Positions 35,996-46,055 of a DNA stretch of 64,000 nt are shown here, piece by piece. The notes under the pieces were generated by a model. The model was not told the origin of the DNA and searched no databases. It worked only from the letters and a program-made list of their open reading frames with translations. Numbering within the stretch: position 1 is the first letter of the stretch; each line of letters begins with the position of its first letter. The translations under genes and the position numbers were made by a program. The DNA comes from Strigamia acuminata (Eukaryota; Arthropoda; Chilopoda; Geophilomorpha; Linotaeniidae). The stretch spans positions 43,470,581 to 43,534,580 of the forward strand of contig OX442314.1 of assembly GCA_949358305.1 (NCBI GenBank), in the 5' to 3' direction.

Positions 35996-38900
35996 AAAAA
36001 ACCAGAGTAGTACATTATCCTCAGAAATAGAAAATGTTCTAAACGAAACTCTGAACAAATTAGTAATTCAAGATGAGGAAATTAAACGACCTAATCGTAA
36101 AACTAGGAAAAGGAATCCAAAGTATGTATTTAAGGAACCTTATCCCAACACTCCTTTTTCGATGGAAGAGACTGAAAATCCATTTACATCATTCGATGAC
36201 GACCTCTTCCCTGCGGATAAGGGGGACGAATCTTGGCGAGAGTCCTTGAATGCAATAATTGAAAGCGCTATAAATCCTCCTGTTCGAGAGGAAACCACTA
36301 GTTCTAGTGGAGGAGTATGCGAAAGTTTGGAGGCAATGATGGAAAATTTAGATATCTCCTCGAAATTATCTAGACATCATAGACTTCGTAAATATGTCAA
36401 AGAACATCAGCTCAAGAGAGCTGAAGTAGTTGAACGCATCAAACGTTTGGGAAACAGTATCGACGACCCCCGAATGAAAGTAACAATAGGTGGACTCACC
36501 TATAATGCTTTAATGGATTCAGGAGCCACCCAATGTTTTATTGGATTACAATTACTTGACAGTACTTGTGCCTCCCCTGACTTCATTCAAGATTGCCCCC
36601 GAAATATGAAAGTTTGTGCCGTCGGCATAACTCATATCCCGCTAGGACAAATAACCCTTTGTGTTCAATGGGCGGATGGAGTAGAATTCACTCCAATGAA
36701 TTTCATCATTTTAGACAGAAATGTGTGTGGCCTAATTTTAGGCCACAATTTTATGCGTCGTACCACAATCAATTTAAATCCAGCACGAGCTGAATTTGAT
36801 TGTGACAACAAACCTGGTTGGACTGCGCCTTACGTAGATAACGAACTTAATGACAGTCTAGCGAGGTTACGCACAATAAAAAACGACGGAACAATCACTC
36901 ATACACCCGACAATTGGGAAGAATTGTTGGTGAAAGATTGTGATTGCTCCGACGAGGAAAAGACCAAATTACTAGAAGTAATTTCCGGAATCAAGCACGT
37001 CTTTCGGGACAAAGTTGGTTGTACGAACCTTGCTAAACATAAGATTACGTTTAAAAAGGACGCGAAATGGAAAAAACAACCATTTCGCATGTACAATCCA
37101 GCTAAAATTGCGATTATGACCAAACTAGTTGAAGAGCTAGAAGCAGAGAATCTCATTGAGAAATCTACGGGACCTTATATAAGTCATCCCGTAATAGTTG
37201 CCAAACCAAATGGCACATATAGGTTATGTATTGATTACCGATGGCTAAATGCGATCACCGAAATCAATGCAATCCAAATGCCCAGTATTGATTTGCTCAT
37301 GCACAATACGAATCAGGCAAAATACTTCACCTCACTTGACCTTACAAAAGGATATTATCAAGTAGAAATGGAAGATGAAGATAAACAGAAAACTGCTTTC
37401 TATACTCCAAAAGGCAACTATCAATTTGTACGTATGCCATTTGGGTTATGTAACGCGCCTTGTACATTTCAAGCTCTAATGGAACAGGTTATGGGTGACG
37501 CGTTATATAAACATGCATTAGTCTATTTAGACGATGTAATCATCTTTTCTCAGACCTGGGACCAACATCTCGGTCACATTAAAGATGTCTTAGAACGACT
37601 AGACAAAGCCAACTTGTCCGTAAATAAAGAAAAGTCTAAGTTCGGCAGAACTACGCTAAAATTTCTGGGACATTTAATCACTCCAAATGGATTGGCCCCG
37701 GATCCTGACAAAATCGCGTCAGTACGAAAATTTCCAACCCCAAAAACATCGAAAGATGTTCAAAGGTTTCACGGGTTGGCAAATTTCTTTAGGAAGTTTA
37801 TTCCTAACCACGGTGAAATTGCTACTCCACTGACTAGCATAATGCATGAGAAAGCAACTTTTGTCTGGGGACAAGAGCAAATGGACGCTTTCGAAAGAAT
37901 TAAAGACATCTTATGCGACGAAACTCAAGTTTTATTAATGCCTAATATGCTCGAACCCTTTGTGATTCTAACAGACGCTTCACATTCAGGATTAGGAGCG
38001 GTATTATGCCAAGATGTGGATTTTCTTGACAAAAACAAGGACAAATGGATTAAAACTCCAAGACCCGTAGCTTACGCTAGTCGCGTACTTCGAGGAGCCG
38101 AGCAACGTTACACTACTCCCGAACTAGAGTGTCTAGCGGTAGTATGGGCTGTAGAACGCTTCCGCCCTTACATAGAATACACGTCTTTCACCCTGGAGTC
38201 AGATGCAGAAGCCTTAAAATGGCTAATGGGGACGCCAGAACCTTCTGGTCGTTTTGGCCGATGGGCAATTAAACTGCAATGCGGCGCCTTTAAAATTAAG
38301 TATCGTCGTGGTACTCAAAATCAAGTCGCAGACGCATTTTCAAGAGCTCCTTTGAGTATTGAAGACATTCCGAAGGATGATTATATCGAACCCACAGAAA
38401 TAACTCAATTCTGGCCCGAGTGGGACGGAAATAAAGAAGTTACTCGTAGAGAAGAACCAAAACCCTGTCAGTTCTTAACAAACGTGTCAGTAAAGTTTGA
38501 TTATTCCAAAAAATTAAATAATTCTTTGGAAAAGGGGGAGAAAGGTCATGTTGAACCAGAAACTTTATTTAGTGCGTTAACCGAAGTACTAAGTATAGTT
38601 CCTCCTACCAGAGCAGAAATCATCGAAGCTCAGCTCAAAGATTACGAATGCAGAAAAATAATAACTCATCTAAAGTTAGATGAAGTTGAACAAAAGAAAA
38701 ATAGGAAAACTAAGCGATGGATGAAAGACATCAAAGGCTACCAACTAGATTTCAAAGAAAATCATGATAATGAAGATGAGAATAGTAATGATTCTGAAAT
38801 GTTAATCTTCTTCAAACCAACATTTGAAGAAGAATTAAATGATTCCGGCAACGGATTTAAAGCGGTGATTCCACCGTCTTTAGTACGACGAGTGTTGTTC

Positions 38901-40292
38901 GCATGCCACGGACATCCGTTAAGTGGACATGCGGGGATGAGTAAAACGCTCGAACGAGCGAAACTCATCTATTATTGGCCTAAAATGAGCAAAGACACGT
39001 GTAATTATGTTCGTAGTTGTGTTCATTGCCAACAATACAAACCTAGTCAACACCGCAAACACAGAGCGAGTTATACTCCTCACAATATGGCACAGCCATG
39101 GGAAGTTCTTTGTTTAGACTTCATGGGTCCCAAACCCGCTGGACAATACCAACATAAATATATTTTAGTAGGAATCGATCAATGTACTAAATGGGTAGAA
39201 TTAGCCCCATTAAGCAAAGCTTCAAGTGAAGCAATTATAACAAAATTAGGTGATATCGTACATAGATGGGGTTACCCCAGGAAAATTATCAGCGATAATG
39301 GAAAACAGTTCGCATCCACCATCTATGAGGGTTTCTGTAAAAGGCACAACATTAAAATGACTCATATAAGTCCTTATCATGCTCAGGCCAACCCCACAGA
39401 ACGGGCAAACAGGGATATCAAAATAATGCTTGCAATTTATTCTGATGTGCACTCTCACTGGCCACGTTTTCTGAATGAATTTGCATTTGCATCCAGGACG
39501 GCAAAATCCGAAGCAACCGGATCGACGCCATTTTTATTAAATACGGGAAGAATAGTAACACTACCTTTCGACCCGCGAATTATTCAACACGCGAATAAAT
39601 TCGATAAAAATAACCCTGAGGAATTCGTGTTTAATTTACTCGGGATTCTACGAAGAGCACACCAAGAAATGCACCGTAGGATCCAACTAAATTACGAGAA
39701 ACACGACAGAATTCACCGTAATAAATTTCATATTTGCAAATATGAAGTAGGTGATTTAGTCTGGAAAAATACACATATTCTTTCCAATCAAGACAAAGGC
39801 ATTATTAAAGGATTTGCTGAAAAACGAGACGGACCGTGGGAAATCACGGCCGTATTAACAGGAGGTGCATACGCCTTACGAAAATTATTAGATGATTCAA
39901 TTGAACCATCAATAAATACGGATGATCTCACCCCGTATATCCCTTCATACCCGATTGAGACATGGACTCTGGGTCAGAAAAAAGGAAAATTGGAAGATCA
40001 CCCAAACCCTGATTGGATGTCGGCAAATTCCGAATTTAACAAATCTAATTCACAAGAATTAGATAATCAAGATATGGAAGAACTTCCTCAAGAAAGTCTT
40101 GAACAAGAAGAAAGAATAATTCCTACCTCAAATGAAAATGGAAACGAGATTATCGATCCACGAAGTAATAACTCGAATAAACGGAAGCGAACAGCTGACC
40201 TTCCGGAAATAATCTCGAGACCAAAAAGAACTTCGAGGCCAAATCCGAAATACACTACGGATTTTGTGCAGATGATTCAAGAACGTCGTTAA
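35967..40292 (+). CDS. pol: Element 3 Pol: protease, reverse transcriptase, RNase H, integrase
   Basis: 1441 residues in the -1 frame from the slip site; the first ATG in this frame is at 36162. Landmarks counted from that ATG: protease LMDSGATQCF near 116; RT LCIDYRWLN near 350 and a YLDD near 455; RNase H LTDASHSGLG near 605; integrase zinc finger HGHPLSGHAG...CVHCQQ; core CLDFMGP, ISDNGKQF and NPTERAN for D, D, E. The frame is unbroken. It is the most diverged of the four related Pols in this window but has the same layout and C-terminal acidic tail. Confidence 0.96.
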   Translation, partial: LVEGVTKNPLKNQSSTLSSEIENVLNETLNKLVIQDEEIKRPNRKTRKRNPKYVFKEPYPNTPFSMEETENPFTSFDDDLFPADKGDESWRESLNAIIESAINPPVREETTSSSGGVCESLEAMMENLDISSKLSRHHRLRKYVKEHQLKRAEVVERIKRLGNSIDDPRMKVTIGGLTYNALMDSGATQCFIGLQLLDSTCASPDFIQDCPRNMKVCAVGITHIPLGQITLCVQWADGVEFTPMNFIILDRNVCGLILGHNFMRRTTINLNPARAEFDCDNKPGWTAPYVDNELNDSLARLRTIKNDGTITHTPDNWEELLVKDCDCSDEEKTKLLEVISGIKHVFRDKVGCTNLAKHKITFKKDAKWKKQPFRMYNPAKIAIMTKLVEELEAENLIEKSTGPYISHPVIVAKPNGTYRLCIDYRWLNAITEINAIQMPSIDLLMHNTNQAKYFTSLDLTKGYYQVEMEDEDKQKTAFYTPKGNYQFVRMPFGLCNAPCTFQALMEQVMGDALYKHALVYLDDVIIFSQTWDQHLGHIKDVLERLDKANLSVNKEKSKFGRTTLKFLGHLITPNGLAPDPDKIASVRKFPTPKTSKDVQRFHGLANFFRKFIPNHGEIATPLTSIMHEKATFVWGQEQMDAFERIKDILCDETQVLLMPNMLEPFVILTDASHSGLGAVLCQDVDFLDKNKDKWIKTPRPVAYASRVLRGAEQRYTTPELECLAVVWAVERFRPYIEYTSFTLESDAEALKWLMGTPEPSGRFGRWAIKLQCGAFKIKYRRGTQNQVADAFSRAPLSIEDIPKDDYIEPTEITQFWPEWDGNKEVTRREEPKPCQFLTNVSVKFDYSKKLNNSLEKGEKGHVEPETLFSALTEVLSIVPPTRAEIIEAQLKDYECRKIITHLKLDEVEQKKNRKTKRWMKDIKGYQLDFKENHDNEDENSNDSEMLIFFKPTFEEELNDSGNGFKAVIPPSLVRRVLFACHGHPLSGHAGMSKTLERAKLIYYWPKMSKDTCNYVRSCVHCQQYKPSQHRKHRASYTPHNMAQPWEVLCLDFMGPKPAGQYQHKYILVGIDQCTKWVELAPLSKASSEAIITKLGDIVHRWGYPRKIISDNGKQFASTIYEGFCKRHNIKMTHISPYHAQANPTERANRDIKIMLAIYSDVHSHWPRFLNEFAFASRTAKSEATGSTPFLLNTGRIVTLPFDPRIIQHANKFDKNNPEEFVFNLLGILRRAHQEMHRRIQLNYEKHDRIHRNKFHICKYEVGDLVWKNTHILSNQDKGIIKGFAEKRDGPWEITAVLTGGAYALRKLLDDSIEPSINTDDLTPYIPSYPIETWTLGQKKGKLEDHPNPDWMSANSEFNKSNSQELDNQDMEELPQESLEQEERIIPTSNENGNEIIDPRSNNSNKRKRTADLPEIISRPKRTSRPNPKYTTDFVQMIQERR

Positions 40293-40887
40293 AAAGATTC
40301 TTAATATAAAAGGAATATTCTAAAAAAATATTTGATTTAAATCAGATACCGAATATTCAAATCCGAAAATTCGCGAAGTCACCTGATAGGTTACGACCCC
40401 GGGTGGAGAGTAAAAGATTCGTTCTATATTCAGTCTTCTAACACACACGTGAGAGAAGAAGAACTTCGTCGAATTCAACGAAAAACACGGTCAAACGCGT
40501 TGACATTGTTAGCTATAAATCAGCGAATACAGGTATTATGATTATGCATATAAAGTTATATCTATATATCATGAAATTTCTTTGAATATTCGAAGAAATA
40601 CGAACCAGCGGAATTCGTTTACTAGCGGCGGAGGATTTGAAAGCCACGTGCTCTAAACTCCAAGTTATCGTCGAGGCGACTACACTTAGAATTCTACAAG
40701 CTACGCTTCTAAAGGAAGCAGGACATTTTCGTAAGTTCGATGAAATTATCAATACACAAAAGTGAAAAGTTGTAACGAATTATAATTATAAAATTCGTAA
40801 ATTGAGTTACGCGTCTTCTCAATAGAGGGCGCGCGCATACAAAAGTATTGCAAATAAAACTAAAACGTTTTCTATATTTGTAGAATT
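40293..40887 (+). other. Element 3 spacer between pol and the third ORF
   Basis: Non-coding or an untranslated exon. A strong donor-like CATTTTC|GTAAGT at about 40731 follows a frame open without ATG (about 40590-40730). TATATTTGTAG just before 40885 is a good acceptor directly ahead of the third ORF's ATG. A short intron is thus possible, but the frames do not join as coding. Confidence 0.4.
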
Positions 40888-42498
40888 ATGGTCAAGAAGA
40901 TACCAATTAAAAAGCGGCGAATTGTGATTCAGTCGAGTTCTTCGGAGGAAGAAGACACGCCAACAGTCAACCCAACCATCGTAACGGTCCCGGGAGCGCC
41001 AAACACTCCTATTGTGCTCGACCAAAAAGGATGGGACATATTAACCTGGGCCCGAAACAACCCAGATGCCCTCCCAAAGGAAATTCGCCCAAAGACGGCT
41101 GTACCCAAAACGGCGATGGAGGTTACCCAAGAAACCTTCATTATACCGAAAAAGGACAGTTTCTCTAAAAGCCACCCTTTACAGCCGATCCATAAACCAA
41201 GTACGAGTCGAATGGAAGATTCGTCGACCTCTCATGAGAGAAGTCTGGACGAGATTGTCAAATTAGAGGCAAATCGAAATCCCGAAGGAAATCGCCACCA
41301 AGACAACAAACGCAAACAGCGGGAGTACGTTCATTACGACTCACCGCCACCCACGACTTCGCGCGAAGTAGTGTATACTCCCAGATATAATACGGCTAGA
41401 GGGAAACGTACGTTTGTGTCCACCAGAGCCCCCAAACTGCAGCCGATGACTGCTCAACAAAGAGCAGCTAATAAACAAGAAAAGGCACTACGTCGAAAAG
41501 CCGCCTGCGATCGTGACTTAGAATTGGGAATTCCACACGACAATTTGGAGCTCGCAAAGGGCGAAATACCGTGCCCCTTCTGTTTCGGGGTTGGTTGGAT
41601 GTCCGGCTCCGGGACAGGGTGCCATTTAGCATCATGCGGGAATTGTCTCGGATCAAAACGACGATTGAAAATCCAACCCTGGAACCCCAAGTTTGTTTCA
41701 TTCGTGGTTAAAGGGTTGTTCGATCCAGTACCCCGAAAATGGGCAACCTGCCACCTTTGTAAGGCTTTACTATCTAACGATGGCAAAGCTGTATACGAGG
41801 ATCCCGAATTTATGAATTCGCGAAGAACGCCCCTTGGTCTTCAAATGGGTTTGGAAAAAATGCCAAGTGTTGTCTGCGTAGATAACGCGACCCAAACGGA
41901 AGAAGCCACATTGGTTCCCATGCCAAATATCGCGGAACACGGGATTTCGAACGAATTCTTAATCGAACCCTACCAAGTTCCCCCGAACACCAAGATAGGA
42001 CAGTTATTCGTTTGGGAGGTCGAATACTACTACCCCATCGTAGCTCGACTTGCGATAATAATTTCTCGCCAATTGATTACGGGTCTTCCCGATCAAATAA
42101 CGGTAGGATACGTGACCAGGATCATGCAAATGATCTTGAATCCACGTCGCGTTGAGGGCTTCAACATTTTGGAGCACCTTTGGAATCTGCTCGTGGGAAA
42201 AATCGCAGCTGAGATGAAAAACCAAATATGTGAAGGCTGGATTTTGGTTTTGCCCCCGGTGATTGACATCTACGAAGATCTCAAAAAGATGATCGATGAA
42301 GAAGACGGATCGACTGATCAGCCTGAAGCAGGGGATAAAGCACCCGAAACGCCCATCGCCACGGAAGTTGTTGCGACCGCTGCATTTTTCATAGATCGGC
42401 AACCGGAAGAACCCCTTCCCGCCAAGAAACGTGGCAAAAAGTCTTCTTCAAAGGACAGGCAAAAGCCCGCCTCGGAGACCGAAAAAGGTCAAGATTAA
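40888..42498 (+). CDS. Element 3 third ORF: zinc-motif protein, not Env
   Basis: The product is 536 residues, with ATG at 40888 just after a likely 3' splice site. The N-terminus is basic (MVKKIPIKKRR) and is followed by a serine/acidic stretch and a disordered basic region. A cysteine cluster CPFCFGVGW (229-237), C245, C250, C253 and CHLC (288-291) has the CxxCxGxG spacing of DnaJ-type zinc centres, set beside a second CxxC. A mostly hydrophobic helical region (about 365-460) follows, then an acidic and finally a lysine-rich tail. No signal peptide or convincing membrane span is seen, so it is not an envelope protein. It shows no clear similarity to the third ORFs of elements 1, 2 and 4. Confidence 0.8.
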   Translation: MVKKIPIKKRRIVIQSSSSEEEDTPTVNPTIVTVPGAPNTPIVLDQKGWDILTWARNNPDALPKEIRPKTAVPKTAMEVTQETFIIPKKDSFSKSHPLQPIHKPSTSRMEDSSTSHERSLDEIVKLEANRNPEGNRHQDNKRKQREYVHYDSPPPTTSREVVYTPRYNTARGKRTFVSTRAPKLQPMTAQQRAANKQEKALRRKAACDRDLELGIPHDNLELAKGEIPCPFCFGVGWMSGSGTGCHLASCGNCLGSKRRLKIQPWNPKFVSFVVKGLFDPVPRKWATCHLCKALLSNDGKAVYEDPEFMNSRRTPLGLQMGLEKMPSVVCVDNATQTEEATLVPMPNIAEHGISNEFLIEPYQVPPNTKIGQLFVWEVEYYYPIVARLAIIISRQLITGLPDQITVGYVTRIMQMILNPRRVEGFNILEHLWNLLVGKIAAEMKNQICEGWILVLPPVIDIYEDLKKMIDEEDGSTDQPEAGDKAPETPIATEVVATAAFFIDRQPEEPLPAKKRGKKSSSKDRQKPASETEKGQD

Positions 42499-42869
42499 GC
42501 CATGTTCAAAGTTAAAACAATTAGCAGTTTGTTTGTGTGTTCTGTGATAAAAACAAAAATATAATATGTAACCAGAAAATTCTTTAACGAAGATTTTTGT
42601 AAGAAGTGCTTCTTCGTTATACGAAAAGACTTCATGTTTATTGTTTTAATAATAACCAAACTATTTTTTATAACCGTCTCTGAAAGGAGAAAATAAAAAA
42701 GCATTTTTTGAGCATCCTAAGGATAAGAACATGTTTATTAAAAAACACTCGTGGGCCTTATAAATATTGGAAATAAAATATTTATTGACATGGATGAATT
42801 TGACACGAATGATATTCCTAAAGAATAACATAAAATATAAGAGTATATGTTTAGTTATTAAGGGGGATG
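42499..42869 (+). other. Element 3 3' untranslated region and polypurine tract
   Basis: AT-rich sequence without a supported frame. AAGGGGGATG at 42860-42869 directly abuts the 3' LTR and is the polypurine tract. Confidence 0.7.
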
Positions 42870-44525
42870 TGTGACAAATTAGCAATAGATGGCGCCACTA
42901 GTACTAGCGGCAAATTCAACCTCGAACTTACTATTTTACATAGAAATGGTTCACAAAACATATTGTTATGTTTGCTATGACTAAATATAATTTAGATCGA
43001 TAATATAAAGTTATATTATCAATACTCAATAAGTCAAAGCAGGTATTCTTGCTTTATCACGGGTACGCGACCTGAAACCCATTTTCAGAATGTATTTCCG
43101 TTCTGTGTATCCATTTCCTGTCCCCGGTATCCAGTTCCGGTTTATGCTAAAAGATTAGCATAATCCCAATTTGCGTCTCCATATCCACTTCCTGCGATAC
43201 GAGATTGGTGGAACCTAATCCCACCGAGTATAAAACTCCCTGACAACAGGAAGTAAAGCTAGTTCTTGATTTCTGGTTATTTGGTATGTTCCGCATGTCA
43301 AATAACTGTTTCTTACTCAGGGCATGGGCCTACCGGTCCATGCATAGCATGGCTCTGCTGAGCCATGCAACCCCCGTCAACTGAAGGCGAAGTTCGGACT
43401 GTTAATGTTTCCGTCAAACGGTCTTGCCGAGGAGAAAGCCTCCCGCATAAGTATCCTCGTGGTCGGACAATAGAGTCACGTGTGATACCAAAGTATTTAG
43501 TAACCGTTAGTAGCACTGTTACTGAAAGAGATTGACTCCATCACTTGATGGTGCCAAAGCAGTCTGCATGCAAAACATGCAGTTACCGCCAGTAGCACTA
43601 TGTGTTTGGGAAAGTTATATCTCTTCGGTGATGGTGCCAAAGCAGTCTACTTATGAGTAGTATCTCAGGTGATTAATTCTGTTGTGCAGAACTGCGGGCT
43701 ATATCCCCCTGAATACCAGTGCCGTCTCTCACCGCACTGTTATTTAGGGCACGCGCGATACTGTTCTGCTCAGCAAGGCGAACTTTGACGGCAATTGTGT
43801 GTTGCGCTGTTTAATCTTTATTATATCTTGTAGTCGATAAAAAACCTTAATTGTTTAAACTTGGCAACAAGTTAACAACCGAAGTAAGTCACGAGACTTA
43901 TTTCACTGTATGACGAATCAAATTCGTAACAATAAATTGAATACAATTTATTGAGTTAATTTATTAAACTCACAACATCGCGAATTAAATATAATTCGCA
44001 AGCGGAACCTTGGCGAATAAATGACTTCATTTATTCATTACCAATTTCCAACCCTAGTTGTGGCGGTGCACATGAGTCAACCGCACCTCTCGGATCGAAC
44101 CAAACCAGCATTACACGGACCATTACACCATACGAACCCGGAACGCGAACGAAGCAGTTCCATGATTACGGAGCACCGACGGAAGCCGCGAGGACACAGC
44201 CAGCCCGGCTACGCATAGATGACATCATTAACTCGGTCGAGCGGGCGTTTTGCCGTTCCCGAACCCCGGATCACCATTAACCGTAATCATATTATTTTAG
44301 GGCTGTTTCACAGCCAATTATTTGTATAGTTTAACTTGTATTTAACTTGCCAAATGTCGGCATTAGAATTTGTATAACTCTTAGGATTGATTATATTGTT
44401 TAGCAACAATAAATGTAGTGTTTTGAGAAACTTGTTGTCTTTATTTTATCTCGTATTAATCACTTATTCACGCGACTTATACCCGGTACTATCATGCGAT
44501 AGGAGTTGTGGTCGTCACCGTCACA
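42870..44525 (+). repeat. Element 3 LTR (3' LTR)
   Basis: 1656-bp partner of 31335-32990. The target duplication CCCG follows at 44526-44529. Confidence 0.97.
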
Positions 44526-45119
44526 CCCGAATGGAACGTGTTAACCGCATTTCTCGCTATTCTATTAGCGATAGTCATTCTAACCATTTACATATTGAAA
44601 TACAAAAAACGACAAATGCAACTACAACTAACCCAAAGGTGAAGTCAAAAAATTAATCAATTTATATATTTATACATTTATATTTAAGTTGTAGTCATAG
44701 TTCGACAACTCCGCTTTGCCCGAACGATGAGCATCAACTGGCGGAAGAAATCACGTACAGCAAAAGCAGTAAAAATCGAGATTCACGCAAGATTTACTCC
44801 ATTTTCCTTCACATTTTCGTTTATATTGCAGAAGCCCGTCCGCCTCTCTGGCCGTGTTGCAACAGCTGCAACAAACAAGAGCACCGTGTTTACGACTTGT
44901 ATAGCAACTCGAACGATCGCCGAGCGGTAATTTGAATTAATTCCGTTAGCATTATCGATTCAATTTCGTTTCTCTTTCGCGCAGCAATGGCGTCGAGTGG
45001 AATTCCAAGAAAACCTACAAACCATCCTGTTGACCAACACCAAACGCGAAGAAAACAACACAACCGCCGAGTACAAACACGAACAACGACGCCAGTCGTG
45101 GATAGAAATGAATTTTTAA
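44526..45119 (+). CDS. Sidestep-family Ig receptor, exons 11 (rest) to 14, membrane span and tail
   Basis: Exon 11 resumes at 44530 and ends at 44638. Exon 12 is 44701-44768, exon 13 is 44832-44926, and exon 14 is 44985-45119 with stop TAA at 45117-45119. The resumed exon encodes the single membrane span (VLTAFLAILLAIVILTIYIL, about residues 644-663), followed by a KYKKRQ stop-transfer. Exons 12-14 encode a cytoplasmic tail of about 105 residues rich in charged residues. All phases join and the whole chain of 14 exons is 2328 nt (775 codons plus stop). The only damage seen in the gene is the two LTR insertions. Confidence 0.85.
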
Positions 45120-45258
45120 AAATATTCTCCCACCACAATATTGATCACAAAAAACACAATCTTTCCATCCCTACAGAGTACATACAAGACTAAGTTAATC
45201 AAACGTGTATTTATTAAATCAATTGCATTTATGTTAGATTTTATTGATTTTATTGAAA

Positions 45259-45876
45259 TCAGTTAGTCGACGCCACTACATTTTGAATTGCTGTTAATAA
45301 AGAAAATTAAGAAATTGGATTTTTTTTAAAAAAAGAATAAAAATACTTACAAAGAGGTTTAGCAAACACAAACTGTGCCAATTCGTTTTTATGCTCGGCC
45401 ACTGTTGTTTCAACGGTTATTTCGTTAGAAGGTAAAGGCACGTTCGTTTCAATTTTGGCGAAATAACTACTGTCCCAGAAATGCACAATTCCACTCGATG
45501 GATTAATTTCTGCTAATTTTCTGATAAATTGTTTAACGTGGTCATCTGAAGATGTGCATGGAGACATGCTCGGATTTGGTTTAAACTGGTCGTAACTTAA
45601 TTTTTTCTTTCCATCTTTTCTGCAATGAGGCTTCATTCCGGTTGACTTGAAAGTAATGTCCTCCATTGGCTTCACGTGCGTTTTCATTGGTCTGGGCACT
45701 GTCAACTTGCAAGGCTGGGATGTAGAGGACTCTGTTCCAGCTTGGAACGACACCCAGTGGTAAGTAAAACGGCTTATTAATTGTTTGGCTTTACAAATGG
45801 TTTCAGCGCCACAATGAGAGGATTTACAGTAACTTATTCTCGGATTTTTTGGTAACGTTCTCTTGTGGTCTTTCAA
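45259..45876 (-). CDS. Two-exon gene of unknown function
   Basis: Exon A is about 45351-45876 and ends at a GTAAGT donor (TTT|GTAAGT). Exon B is 45259-45290 after TTCTTTATTAACAG and adds a short ending ...IQNVVASTN before the stop. AATAAA signals follow at about 45240-45252. The frame is about 185 residues. The 5' end is unsettled: the frame runs back to a possible acceptor at about 45875 (TTTGAAAG) without an in-frame ATG there, so an upstream exon may be missing. Features visible are scattered Cys/His in the first 50 residues and a SSGIVHFWDSSYF segment. No family is recognised. It converges with the receptor gene (139 bp between stops). Confidence 0.6.
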
Positions 45877-46055
45877 ATTTTAATGTAGAAAAAACAATAA
45901 TTAAATTAAACGACGTGGCACCGACGTCACGCGATTGTAACGTTTTCCCTAACACATTCAGTTATTAAACCAATAAACAATCTTTACACTTTCTCATTCT
46001 CCGTCGTGCCTAGAGTAGAAACAATCGACTTATTATTTTTCCCTTTTCATCATTC

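Larger units (their letters stand above)
31335..44525 (+). mobile_element. Element 3: full-length Gypsy LTR retrotransposon inside receptor exon 11
   Basis: It is 13,191 bp with two 1656-bp LTRs (TGTGACAAATT...CACCGTCACA) and a perfect 4-bp duplication CCCG (31331-31334 and 44526-44529). It lies in the same orientation as the host gene. The order is LTR, PBS, gag, -1 shift, pol, third ORF, polypurine tract, LTR. It sits between codons that, when joined, read IPEWNVLTAF at the start of the receptor's membrane span. The LTRs differ at only one site that I noticed (GGAAATAAAG at about 31713 against GGAAGTAAAG at about 43248). Confidence 0.97.

Noticed and set aside
40590-40731. Coding leader exon for the element 3 third ORF
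   Set aside because: The frame is open and the donor strong, but no frame choice joins it to the ATG exon without a stop; at most an untranslated exon.
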